Shown here one piece after another: positions 1-7,736 of a stretch of 7,953 nucleotides of DNA. The stretch comes from Alcaligenaceae bacterium. Its GTDB lineage: Bacteria > Pseudomonadota > Gammaproteobacteria > Burkholderiales > Burkholderiaceae_B. Position 1 is the first letter of the stretch; the number at the start of each line of letters is the position of its first letter. Under the pieces are notes generated by a model. That model saw only the letters and a list, made by a program, of their open reading frames with translations, did no database searches and was not told where the DNA came from. The stretch spans positions 1 through 7,953 of the forward strand of contig JAJUJN010000089.1 in NCBI GenBank assembly GCA_029265335.1, in the 5' to 3' direction. The position numbers and the translations under genes are program-made.

Positions 1-1115
1 ACACTGACCGGACCGCTCACACCCTTGCAGAAAGCCTCGAACTGGCGCTCGGTTTCGCCGCCTTCCCCGCTGCCAGCCAAGGCCAGCACCGGGCAGCTTA
101 TGGCATCCAGGCGTTCCACCCGATAGGTTTTAAGGGCGTCGAGCCAAGCCAGGTGACTGCGCACGCCGAAACGTCGACAGGCCGCCTTGAACATATGCTT
201 GTTCAGTGCCGGGAATTCCTCGTTGGGAATGTCGTCGAGTTCGTCCAGGCTCACATCTTGAGCCTCGGCCGCCTCGGCGGAAAGCCCCATGAAGCCCAGC
301 ATATAGGCACGCAGATCGATAATCGGTGAATTGAGAATGGCGGCACGGATCCGTTGATCGTGCGCCGCCGCTCGAGCGGCAAAATACCCACCGAAACTAA
401 TGCCATAGAGCGCCAGCTTTTGAGTGTCGACCCCGGGCAGCTTCAGCACCTGATCCAACATGGCGCCTATGGGCACTTCGTAGTCGGGCCGAAACGGAAG
501 GTCGGGGTGTTCGCGCATCACACCCATCTGCCCGGGCCCTTCGGCAATCACCACCTGGAAACCTCGCTGCAGACCGGCGCAGGCTGCCTGAAAGTAGAGC
601 TCCTCGGCGGTGCCGTCGAAGCCCGTCACGAGCAGCACGGTGGGGGGCGGCGAGCCGCTCTGTGTGTTGTTGGGGCGCAGGTAGTATCCACCCAGTTGCC
701 GCTCGGCGAACGGATAGCTGAACGACTCCACCTGCCATTCGAGATACCGCGCGGCCACCTCGAACGATGCCCGACTCGCCAGGCCCCAGCGGGGACATTC
801 CGGCCCGAATGGATCGGCAAAGTACTCTGCGCATCGCCAATACATGCTGGCGCGCAGCGCATGATCGCGTGCGCTGACTGGAAAACGAGGCGCCGCCTCG
901 GCGGCCAGGGCATCGAGTTCAGTGGCCATGGCCACGAAGGGGCCCGTCCACTCCTGGGGATCGTTGCCTTGTATGGCGCTGCGCGCCGCGAACACCTCGC
1001 CCGGCGTGGCCCCACCGTAGTTGCCCGCTCCGAGCAGACGCATGAGCTGAAAATCCAGCTCCCCTTCGGGGAAGCCCTGGATACGAGTTCCGGTTCTTTC
1101 GACCTTGCTTGTCAT
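1..1115 (-). CDS. Alpha/beta hydrolase, FrsA / dihydropseudooxynicotine hydrolase-like (3' end cut by window edge)
   Basis: A minus-strand frame reads open for 371 codons from ATG 1115-1113 to the left edge. Residues 1-150 look like a helical N-terminal region. A hydrolase core follows: strand PTVLLVTGFDGT (158-169, likely oxyanion region), AEGPGQMG (191-198), and nucleophile elbow GISFGGY (238-244) with Ser240 as expected nucleophile. The strand CPVLALAGSGEGGE (341-354) sits where the acid residue normally lies, but offers Glu (351 or 354) rather than Asp. The catalytic His would be in the missing part. The N-terminal helical region plus the GxSxGG elbow and 'EGPGQ' resemble the FrsA/DUF1100 and 2,6-dihydropseudooxynicotine hydrolase group of serine or C-C bond hydrolases; the substrate is unknown. 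No signal peptide is visible, so it is probably cytoplasmic. A strong Shine-Dalgarno sequence supports the start. It is divergent from the RDD gene. Confidence 0.85.
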   Translation of the reverse strand, partial: MTSKVERTGTRIQGFPEGELDFQLMRLLGAGNYGGATPGEVFAARSAIQGNDPQEWTGPFVAMATELDALAAEAAPRFPVSARDHALRASMYWRCAEYFADPFGPECPRWGLASRASFEVAARYLEWQVESFSYPFAERQLGGYYLRPNNTQSGSPPPTVLLVTGFDGTAEELYFQAACAGLQRGFQVVIAEGPGQMGVMREHPDLPFRPDYEVPIGAMLDQVLKLPGVDTQKLALYGISFGGYFAARAAAHDQRIRAAILNSPIIDLRAYMLGFMGLSAEAAEAQDVSLDELDDIPNEEFPALNKHMFKAACRRFGVRSHLAWLDALKTYRVERLDAISCPVLALAGSGEGGETERQFEAFCKGVSGPVS

Positions 1116-1120
1116 CACTA

Positions 1121-1127
1121 CCCTCCT
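1121..1127 (-). promoter_or_regulatory. Strong Shine-Dalgarno for the hydrolase gene
   Basis: On the minus strand AGGAGGG lies five bases before ATG 1115-1113. This is the best ribosome binding site on that strand and fixes the hydrolase start. Confidence 0.75.
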
Positions 1128-1212
1128 CTGGGCGCCGCGCAGGGTTCCCGAAACAACGGACAGCCGCGCGACAAAACGTGAGCGTCACGCAATGCGATTG
1201 CATGCCAAACAA

Positions 1213-1240
1213 ATCGTACTCCTCACAACGACGCTGTAAA
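1213..1240 (-). promoter_or_regulatory. Candidate sigma70 promoter for the hydrolase gene
   Basis: Reading the minus strand, TTTACA (1240-1235; 5 of 6 to TTGACA) is followed after 16 bases by TACGAT (1218-1213; 4 of 6 to TATAAT). Transcription would start near 1206 and give a leader of about 90 bases. It is judged by eye only. It sits in the 180-base gap between the divergent hydrolase and RDD genes. Confidence 0.35.
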
Positions 1241-1295
1241 CATAGAGGTGCTGCTTGACCGTGGCCCTGCCGGGATTGCGGTATCGTTACGCCCC

Positions 1296-1802
1296 ATGCA
1301 ATCCCACAGCCTTTCCTCTCCCATGGCCCCAAGTCGCTGGCGCGTGTTCGCCTCCATGCTCTACGAAGGCGTACTGCTCTTCGGTGTCGTCTTTCTGGCC
1401 GACTATCTCTTGGACACCCTTACTCAGAGTCGTCACGCCCTGATGTGGCGACACACCCGCCAGGCCTGGTTGTTCGTAGCCATCGGCCTCTACTTCGTCA
1501 TCAGCTGGCGCTACGGGCAAACATTGCCCATGAAAACCTGGAACATTCGGCTGCAGGATCGCGCCGGCCGCATTCCCAACCTCACAACGCGAATCGCGCG
1601 CTATGTACTCGCCTGGATCCCAGTGTTATTGGCAGTGGGTTTGGTGTGGGTCTTCTATCGCAGCAGCGGCCTGCCGGCCGCCAATCTGTTGATAGTTTTC
1701 ACACCGCTGGCAGGGTTTGTGTGGAGCTGGTTCGATCGTGACGGACTCTTTCTGCACGATCGGCTGCTGGGCACGCGTTTGGTAGATTCGCGCCCGCGAT
1801 AG
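1296..1802 (+). CDS. RDD family integral membrane protein
   Basis: This is a 168-residue protein with about four hydrophobic segments, near residues 20-42, 57-74, 103-121 and 127-145. RDD-family features are visible: an N-terminal RWRVFASMLYEG segment entering the first helix, a cytoplasmic-type motif GQTLPMKTWNIRLQD (74-88), and the closing motif LHDRLLGTRLV (153-163), which carries the last conserved Asp. In the first helix Glu24 stands where many RDD proteins have Asp, as I recall for the proteobacterial 'MLYEG' subfamily. RDD proteins are small inner-membrane proteins, some linked to ion or osmotic transport; the role here is unknown. ATG 1296 is chosen over GTG 1248, whose extra residues do not look like the family, but ATG 1323 (just before PSRWRVF) is also possible. 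No good Shine-Dalgarno precedes either ATG. An ACSM-like gene follows after 135 bases. Confidence 0.88.
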   Translation: MQSHSLSSPMAPSRWRVFASMLYEGVLLFGVVFLADYLLDTLTQSRHALMWRHTRQAWLFVAIGLYFVISWRYGQTLPMKTWNIRLQDRAGRIPNLTTRIARYVLAWIPVLLAVGLVWVFYRSSGLPAANLLIVFTPLAGFVWSWFDRDGLFLHDRLLGTRLVDSRPR

Positions 1803-1879
1803 GTCTGGGCGAAGTCTCAAGCGGGCTCCCGTCAGGCTCGCGCGCGTGGTCTTGCACCGGGCCGCGCAGGCCACGGGTA

Positions 1880-1908
1880 TTGCAGTCATCGGCAGGCTGG
1901 GCAATGAT
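1880..1908 (+). promoter_or_regulatory. Weak candidate promoter before the ACSM-like gene
   Basis: TTGCAG (1880-1885), a 17-base spacer, then AATGAT (1903-1908). The match is only 3 of 6 and 4 of 6 to consensus, but spacing is ideal and it lies 30 bases before the chosen start. The gene could instead be transcribed from upstream of the RDD gene. Confidence 0.2.
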
Positions 1909-1937
1909 TGCGACTGATCAGCTGGGGATCGTTGCCC

Positions 1938-3620
1938 ATGACATCCACCAATCATCATCCTGGCCTGTACCAGTCGTATCAGTGGCTGGTGCCCCCACGC
2001 TTCAGCATGGCCGAAGCCTGCTGTGCGCGCTGGGCGCTCAGTGGCGCCGATGCTCGCCGCATCGCCATCTACGCCGAAGACCAGCACGGTCAACGCGAAA
2101 TCTGGACATTCGAACGTCTGTACGACACCACGCTGCGCCTGCAGCACGCGTTCAAACGCATGGGCATTCAAGCGGGAGATACGGTGGCCATCGTGCTTCC
2201 GCAACGTGGAGAGTTTGTGGCTGCCTTGTGCGCGGTGTGGCAACTGGGCGCCTGCGCGGTTCCGCTCTCACCCAGCCTCCCCACGGCGCAGCTTGAGCTC
2301 TGCCTGCGCGACGCCCGAGTGTGCGCCGCGGTGATCGACGACACGGCGCGCGAAGCGGTGATGGCGGTGCAGCATCGCTGCCAGACGCTCAAGCAGATTC
2401 TGGGCATCGATTTTGCCGACGAACGCGCCATTCCCTGGCGCGGCCTGTTGGCCAGGCAACCCGGCGACCTGCTCAGCGATGTGGCCGAGGCTCACACGCC
2501 CGCCCTGTTGATGTACGGCTTTGACGCCAATAACAAGCCCCATGGCGTGGTCCACTCGCACGCAGTATTGGTGGGCGTGTTGCCCGGGTTTGTGGCCGCC
2601 CACGAATGGTTTCCCCAGCACGGCAAGGCTTTTTATACCTCGCTCGACTGGGCCTCGATCATGGGCCTGCTGCACGGGGTGCTGCCCTGCCTGTATTTCG
2701 GTCGCCCCATCATTGCCTACCGCGGGCCCTGGCAGGCCAGTCGCACCGTGGAACTACTGCAGCGCTACCGCGTGAGCCATTTTCTGAGCCACCCCCACGC
2801 CTTGCGCCAATTGCAGCGTCATTCAGGCGTCACCACGCCTGCGGAGCTGCCGGAACTGCGCTGCCTCAGCAGCACCGGCCAACGCCTGTCGCTCCCACTG
2901 CAAAAATGGTTCGATCGGCACTGGGACCTCACCATCAACAACATCTATGGTTGCACTCAGGCGCCAGCGATTGTTGGCACCAGCCACGACAAATGGCCCA
3001 GCACGCCAGGCAGCCTGGGCCGCCCCTACCCGGGCCACCGCGTCGAGGTCGTCGACGACGAGAGGCGCGTTCTGCCCCCTGGCAGTGTGGGCCATATCGT
3101 GGTGCTGCCCACCGACCGCCACGACCATCCCGACCCGGCCCTGGCTCTGGGGCATTGGCCTGAGCTCGAACCCCTCAACAGCCATGGTGGTGTGGCCACC
3201 GGCGATCTCGGCTGGTTCGACGATGACGACTGCCTGTGGCTGGCAGGCCACACCAGCGAACTGCTGCGCTTCGACCACGGCACACTCGACCCCCAGATTC
3301 TCGAAGACATCCTGGCCGACCACCTCCAGGTCGCCGATGCGGCGGTCACCGCGCGCTACGACGACCTTGGCCTGCACTGGCTGCGCGCCTGGATCCTGCC
3401 CGAGCCCAGCGTGGGCGAGGAGCGCACCGAACTCACGGCCAGTTTGCGCGAACATGTGGCCCTCCATTGGCCGCGCATCGCGCAAGAAGTGGAGCTGCAG
3501 TTCGAGTGGGTAGAAGCGCTGCCGCGTATGCCCTCAGGGCGCGTGTGGCGAACCTTGTTGCGGCCACGCACACGCGATCGCCGCCGCCGGCGTCGGCGCC
3601 CCACGCCACAGCCCGCGTAA
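1938..3620 (+). CDS. Acyl-CoA synthetase (ACSM-like, AMP-binding fold) with degenerate catalytic motifs
   Basis: This 560-residue protein has the length and order of the ANL adenylating superfamily, closest by eye to medium-chain (ACSM-type) acyl-CoA synthetases. Recognisable segments are the N-terminal domain (GIQAGDTVAIVLPQ, 76-89), the DWASIMGLLHGVLP stretch (237-250), STPGSLGRPYPGH (355-367) and TGDLGWFDDD (421-430). Diagnostic motifs are altered. The P-loop (normally TSGTTGxPKG) reads MYGFDANNKPHG (192-203). The YGxTE motif reads YGCTQ (337-341), losing the Mg-linked Glu. The hinge GRxDD reads GHTSE (437-441). The C-terminal catalytic Lys of SGK is Arg535 (SGRVW). Only the TGD Asp423 remains. 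It is therefore probably a pseudoenzyme or has changed chemistry. There is no frameshift or internal stop, so it seems maintained. It ends in an Arg-rich tail. ATG 1938 is preferred to the TTG at 1908; GGGGA (1923-1927) could serve as ribosome binding site. Confidence 0.88.
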   Translation: MTSTNHHPGLYQSYQWLVPPRFSMAEACCARWALSGADARRIAIYAEDQHGQREIWTFERLYDTTLRLQHAFKRMGIQAGDTVAIVLPQRGEFVAALCAVWQLGACAVPLSPSLPTAQLELCLRDARVCAAVIDDTAREAVMAVQHRCQTLKQILGIDFADERAIPWRGLLARQPGDLLSDVAEAHTPALLMYGFDANNKPHGVVHSHAVLVGVLPGFVAAHEWFPQHGKAFYTSLDWASIMGLLHGVLPCLYFGRPIIAYRGPWQASRTVELLQRYRVSHFLSHPHALRQLQRHSGVTTPAELPELRCLSSTGQRLSLPLQKWFDRHWDLTINNIYGCTQAPAIVGTSHDKWPSTPGSLGRPYPGHRVEVVDDERRVLPPGSVGHIVVLPTDRHDHPDPALALGHWPELEPLNSHGGVATGDLGWFDDDDCLWLAGHTSELLRFDHGTLDPQILEDILADHLQVADAAVTARYDDLGLHWLRAWILPEPSVGEERTELTASLREHVALHWPRIAQEVELQFEWVEALPRMPSGRVWRTLLRPRTRDRRRRRRRPTPQPA

Positions 3621-3648
3621 AGCCCAGCTCACTGCGTCTCCGTGCATC

Positions 3649-3675
3649 TTGCTCGGCGAGCCACAACGTTACAAT
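3649..3675 (+). promoter_or_regulatory. Candidate promoter for the carbonic anhydrase-hslO pair
   Basis: TACAAT (3670-3675; 5 of 6 to TATAAT) lies 21 bases before the carbonic anhydrase start. The upstream element is weak: TTGCTC (3649-3654) with a short 15-base spacer. Transcription would start near 3682, giving a very short leader that still includes the AGGAGG site. Confidence 0.5.
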
Positions 3676-3686
3676 GCCGCCAGATC

Positions 3687-3692
3687 AGGAGG
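3687..3692 (+). promoter_or_regulatory. Shine-Dalgarno AGGAGG fixing the carbonic anhydrase start
   Basis: A perfect AGGAGG lies four bases before ATG 3697. It decides for this start over an upstream in-frame codon at 3649, which overlaps the candidate promoter. Confidence 0.8.
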
Positions 3693-3696
3693 CAGT

Positions 3697-4221
3697 ATGG
3701 CAATTTATGAATTGGGCCACCGACGCCCGCAGATTCACCCCGACGCTTACGTATTCGAAACCGCCACACTCATCGGTGACGTTCGGATGGCGCCCGAATC
3801 CAGCATTTGGCCTGGAGCCATCCTTCGCGGTGACAACGAAGCACTCATCATCGGCGAAGGCAGCAATGTGCAAGATGGCAGTGTGCTGCATACCGATGAA
3901 GGTTACCCCCTGCGCATCGGCAAGTTCGTTACCATTGGCCATCAGGTGATGCTGCACGGCTGCGAAATCGGTGATGGCAGCCTGATCGGCATGCAAGCCA
4001 TCATTCTGAACGGTGCCCGCATCGGGCGCAATTGTCTGATTGGTGCCGGCGCCCTCATTGGCGAGGGCAAGGAAATTCCCGACAATTCCCTGGTAATCGG
4101 TCGACCCGGCAAAGTGATACGCACTCTCACCGAGGCCGACCTTGAACAGATCCGTTGGGGCAATACGCATTACCGCGAGCGAGCCCGCGAATACCGGGAG
4201 CAGCTCCGGCGGATCGACTGA
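3697..4221 (+). CDS. Gamma-class carbonic anhydrase family protein (YrdA/PaaY-like)
   Basis: This 174-residue protein is made of left-handed beta-helix hexapeptide repeats (for example LIGDVR, IGEGSN, IGDGSL, IGRNCL, IGAGAL) followed by a C-terminal helix (143-172). Three His residues expected to bind the metal are in place: His65 (VLHTDEG), His82 and His87 (IGHQVMLHGC). RGDN (44-47) and NVQDGS (57-62) are the usual active-site segments. Such proteins form trimers with metal sites between subunits. Many YrdA-type members have weak or no measured CO2 hydration, so the reaction is uncertain; PaaY-type members act as thioesterases. It is probably cytoplasmic. The stop lies 7 bases before hslO, which suggests co-transcription. 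Confidence 0.93.
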   Translation: MAIYELGHRRPQIHPDAYVFETATLIGDVRMAPESSIWPGAILRGDNEALIIGEGSNVQDGSVLHTDEGYPLRIGKFVTIGHQVMLHGCEIGDGSLIGMQAIILNGARIGRNCLIGAGALIGEGKEIPDNSLVIGRPGKVIRTLTEADLEQIRWGNTHYRERAREYREQLRRID

Positions 4222-4228
4222 GCTCTAC

Positions 4229-5152
4229 ATGACCGCCACAGACCAACTTCAAAAGTATCTTTTTGCCGACCGCTCGGTGCGAGCGCAAACCGTCGATCTT
4301 ACGCTGGCCTGGCAGCAACTGCAGGCCAAGCATGATTACCCACCGAGCGTCGTGCGCCTGCTGGGCGAGCTCGTGGCGGCCAGCACTCTGCTCGCGGCCA
4401 ACCTCAAGTTCGAAGGTTCGCTGGTGTTGCAACTGCAGGGCGATGGCGACATCCCGCTCATCGTGGTGGAATGCCGCAGCAACCTCGATATCCGCGCCAC
4501 GGTGAAGGTGCGTGAGGGCGTCCAACTGCCGCCCGAAGGCGACCTGCAATCGCTGGTGAACCCGGGCGGCAAGGGGCGCTTCAGCGTGGTGCTCGACCCT
4601 GCCCGTCGCAAACCCAGCCAGCCCCCCTACCAAGGCGTGGTACCCATGGCTGGCGACACCGTGGCGCAGGTTCTCGAGCATTACATGGTTACCTCGGAGC
4701 AGCTGCAAACGCGCATTTGGTTGGCGGCCAATGCCGAACGCAGCACCGGCTTGCTGCTGCAGAAGCTCCCCGACACGGGCGGGCATCCGCAAAGCAGCGA
4801 GGAGCCGAGTTGGGATCGGGCCCAACATCTGGCGGCCACCCTCACCGAGGCAGAAATGCTCACGGCCTCGCCCAGCACGCTCATTCACCGCCTCTTCTGG
4901 GACGAAGACCTGCTGGTATTCGACGCCCAGCCGGTGCGTTTCCATTGCCCTTGCAGCCGCGAGCGCGTGAGCAATATGCTGCGCATGCTGGGTTACGACG
5001 AAGTCAAAGACATCCTCAACGAACAGGGCCGGGTGCAAGTCAACTGCGACTACTGCACTCGTCAGTACGTTTTCGATCGGGTCGATTGCGCCGAAGTGTT
5101 TGCCTCCGACCAGCCCACCAGCTTGCGGCACCACAGCGGCGAACGACATTGA
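4229..5152 (+). CDS. hslO: Hsp33 redox-regulated molecular chaperone
   Basis: This 307-residue protein is close to the usual 290-300 for Hsp33. The N-terminal domain starts DQLQKYLFADRSVRAQTV, and family segments GELVAASTLLAANLKFEG (46-63) and NPGGKGRFSVVLD (111-123) are present. The redox switch is intact: FHCPCSRERV (238-247) with Cys240 and Cys242, and VNCDYC (271-276) with Cys273 and Cys276. In Hsp33 these four Cys bind zinc when reduced and form disulfides under oxidation, activating a cytoplasmic holdase. An extra Cys287 follows. ATG 4229 lies 7 bases after the carbonic anhydrase stop, with little Shine-Dalgarno, so translation may be coupled to the upstream gene. The open frame extends upstream to 4142, but only by reading through carbonic anhydrase codons in another frame. 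Confidence 0.96.
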   Translation: MTATDQLQKYLFADRSVRAQTVDLTLAWQQLQAKHDYPPSVVRLLGELVAASTLLAANLKFEGSLVLQLQGDGDIPLIVVECRSNLDIRATVKVREGVQLPPEGDLQSLVNPGGKGRFSVVLDPARRKPSQPPYQGVVPMAGDTVAQVLEHYMVTSEQLQTRIWLAANAERSTGLLLQKLPDTGGHPQSSEEPSWDRAQHLAATLTEAEMLTASPSTLIHRLFWDEDLLVFDAQPVRFHCPCSRERVSNMLRMLGYDEVKDILNEQGRVQVNCDYCTRQYVFDRVDCAEVFASDQPTSLRHHSGERH

Positions 5153-5173
5153 ACCCTGCACCCACGTTCTGCT

Positions 5174-5192
5174 TGCGGCAAGACAAGCCGCA
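5174..5192 (+). terminator. Weak candidate hairpin after hslO
   Basis: TGCGGC (5174-5179) and GCCGCA (5187-5192) form a perfect six-pair stem with a seven-base loop, 21 bases after the hslO stop. There is no T-run after it, so it is not a standard intrinsic terminator; it may stabilise the 3' end or mean nothing. Confidence 0.25.
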
Positions 5193-5219
5193 CTGACACC
5201 AAAGGCTCACCGCACTAAT
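5193..5219 (+). promoter_or_regulatory. Very weak candidate promoter for the TadE-like gene
   Basis: CTGACA (5193-5198; 5 of 6 to TTGACA), a short 15-base spacer, then ACTAAT (5214-5219; 4 of 6). The short spacer argues against it. The leader would be about 60 bases and would carry the tandem 10-base repeat. Confidence 0.18.
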
Positions 5220-5240
5220 CCCAGCTCGACCCACCCAGCG

Positions 5241-5260
5241 GAGTCGGCCAAACTCGGCCA
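5241..5260 (+). repeat. Tandem 10-base imperfect repeat before the TadE-like gene
   Basis: GAGTCGGCCA is followed immediately by AACTCGGCCA, matching at 8 of 10 positions and spaced one DNA helical turn. It ends 25 bases before the TadE-like start. It could be a protein-binding site, but in GC-rich DNA chance is a serious alternative. Confidence 0.4.
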
Positions 5261-5285
5261 CGTTGAATCTTTCCGTCGGTGAGTG

Positions 5286-6059
5286 ATGGTGCTGGCACAG
5301 AGGCGTTGTGGCTGCGAAACACGCGGGGTGGCCGCCGCCGAATTCGTGCTCATTGCCCTGCCCTTGCTGCTCGCGGGTCTAGCGGTGCTGGAAGTGGCGA
5401 ACTGGCATGCCGCCCGGCTGGTGGTGGGCCAGGCCACGCTCGCCGCCGCCCGTGCTGGACAAGATGGCTGGCGTGCGCCTGAACTTGTGCAGCAACGCTT
5501 CGAAACCGCACTGCTGCCGCTTTGGGGCGCCGATGCTTCGGCGGCGGGTCGCGCCGCCGCCCTGGCCAGATTGCGGGCCGAGGCAAAACGCCTGCACGCG
5601 CGCTCCGCCATACCGCTCTGGCAAATGACGCCGTCGAGTCAACGTTTGACGCCAGAAGAGCCAGAGTTCTTGGTGCTCGATGTGCGCTATATGCAGGCAC
5701 CGCTGATCCCCGGCATGAGCGCCTTGCTGCGCCACTTGGGCACGCTGCCGCCGCACACCCCAACGCGCGAAGCCATGCGACGCAGTGGCTGGCTGCCCAT
5801 TCGGCAGCGGATCGCCATCGAATGGCAAACCGTCGCTGCCATGCCTGCAGGAGCCCTGGGCGTGCAGGCCAGCGCCCCGGCCCCCACGCTTGCTCCACCC
5901 TCCAGCCACACTCCGCCTGCAGCGCACAGCATGTGGCTGCCGCCAGAATGCGTGGGTGGCGAGTGTTTCGAGCTACCCCCGGCGCCGGTGGACCCGCCCG
6001 ACTCCCCCTGGCCCATCGCGGAACCTGAACTTTGCGGCGTGCTGCTGTGCTGTGAATGA
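5286..6059 (+). CDS. Orphan TadE-like pseudopilin with Pro/Cys-rich C-terminal tail
   Basis: This 257-residue protein has a short N-terminal leader with Cys8 and Cys10. A type IV pilin-like segment follows: RGVAAAEF with Gly14 at the expected prepilin peptidase site and Glu19 at position +5, then a hydrophobic helix (20-40). This is typical of TadE/TadG-type minor pseudopilins. Residues 60-185 look like a soluble domain on the outer side of the inner membrane, with FLVLDVRYMQAPLIPG (128-143) and GWLPIRQRIAIEW (168-180). Residues 190-257 are Ala/Pro-rich and carry five Cys (222, 227, 250, 255, 256), ending CCE. No other tad or pilus gene is in the window. An in-frame TGA (5280-5282) directly precedes GTG 5283 and ATG 5286, so the start is one of these two; no clear Shine-Dalgarno is seen. 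It converges on purB with 28 bases between stops. Confidence 0.75.
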   Translation: MVLAQRRCGCETRGVAAAEFVLIALPLLLAGLAVLEVANWHAARLVVGQATLAAARAGQDGWRAPELVQQRFETALLPLWGADASAAGRAAALARLRAEAKRLHARSAIPLWQMTPSSQRLTPEEPEFLVLDVRYMQAPLIPGMSALLRHLGTLPPHTPTREAMRRSGWLPIRQRIAIEWQTVAAMPAGALGVQASAPAPTLAPPSSHTPPAAHSMWLPPECVGGECFELPPAPVDPPDSPWPIAEPELCGVLLCCE

Positions 6060-6087
6060 CGGCACAATTCCTCGTTGCAAGGTTGAG

Positions 6088-7722
<1,635 letters not shown>

Positions 7723-7736
7723 TCAATGGGTTCCAA

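Noticed and set aside
354..1181. A 275-codon plus-strand open frame opposite the hydrolase
   Set aside because: It is a shadow of the minus-strand alpha/beta hydrolase, which has the Shine-Dalgarno and recognisable motifs.
1255..1287. TTGACC followed by TATCGT as a promoter for the RDD gene
   Set aside because: The spacer would be 21 bases and transcription would start almost on the ATG; not convincing.
2823..3485. A 220-codon minus-strand frame inside the ACSM-like gene
   Set aside because: It has no recognisable domain and lies opposite a conserved AMP-binding fold; taken as a GC-driven shadow.
3580..3602. CGC/CGG-rich stretch as a DNA repeat element
   Set aside because: It encodes the Arg tail in frame, and the codons vary between CGC, CGG and CGT, so it is coding sequence rather than a separate repeat.
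4127..5161. A 344-codon open frame on the minus strand covering all of hslO
   Set aside because: Its protein matches no family I know, and the opposite strand clearly encodes Hsp33 with all four zinc Cys. Long antisense frames are common in GC-rich genes.
5100..5282. A 60-codon plus-strand frame ending exactly before the TadE-like start
   Set aside because: It starts at TTG inside hslO in another frame, has no Shine-Dalgarno and a low-complexity composition, so it is probably chance.
6060..6087. A bidirectional terminator between the converging TadE-like gene and purB
   Set aside because: The 28-base gap has only a 3-4 base imperfect stem and no T-run.
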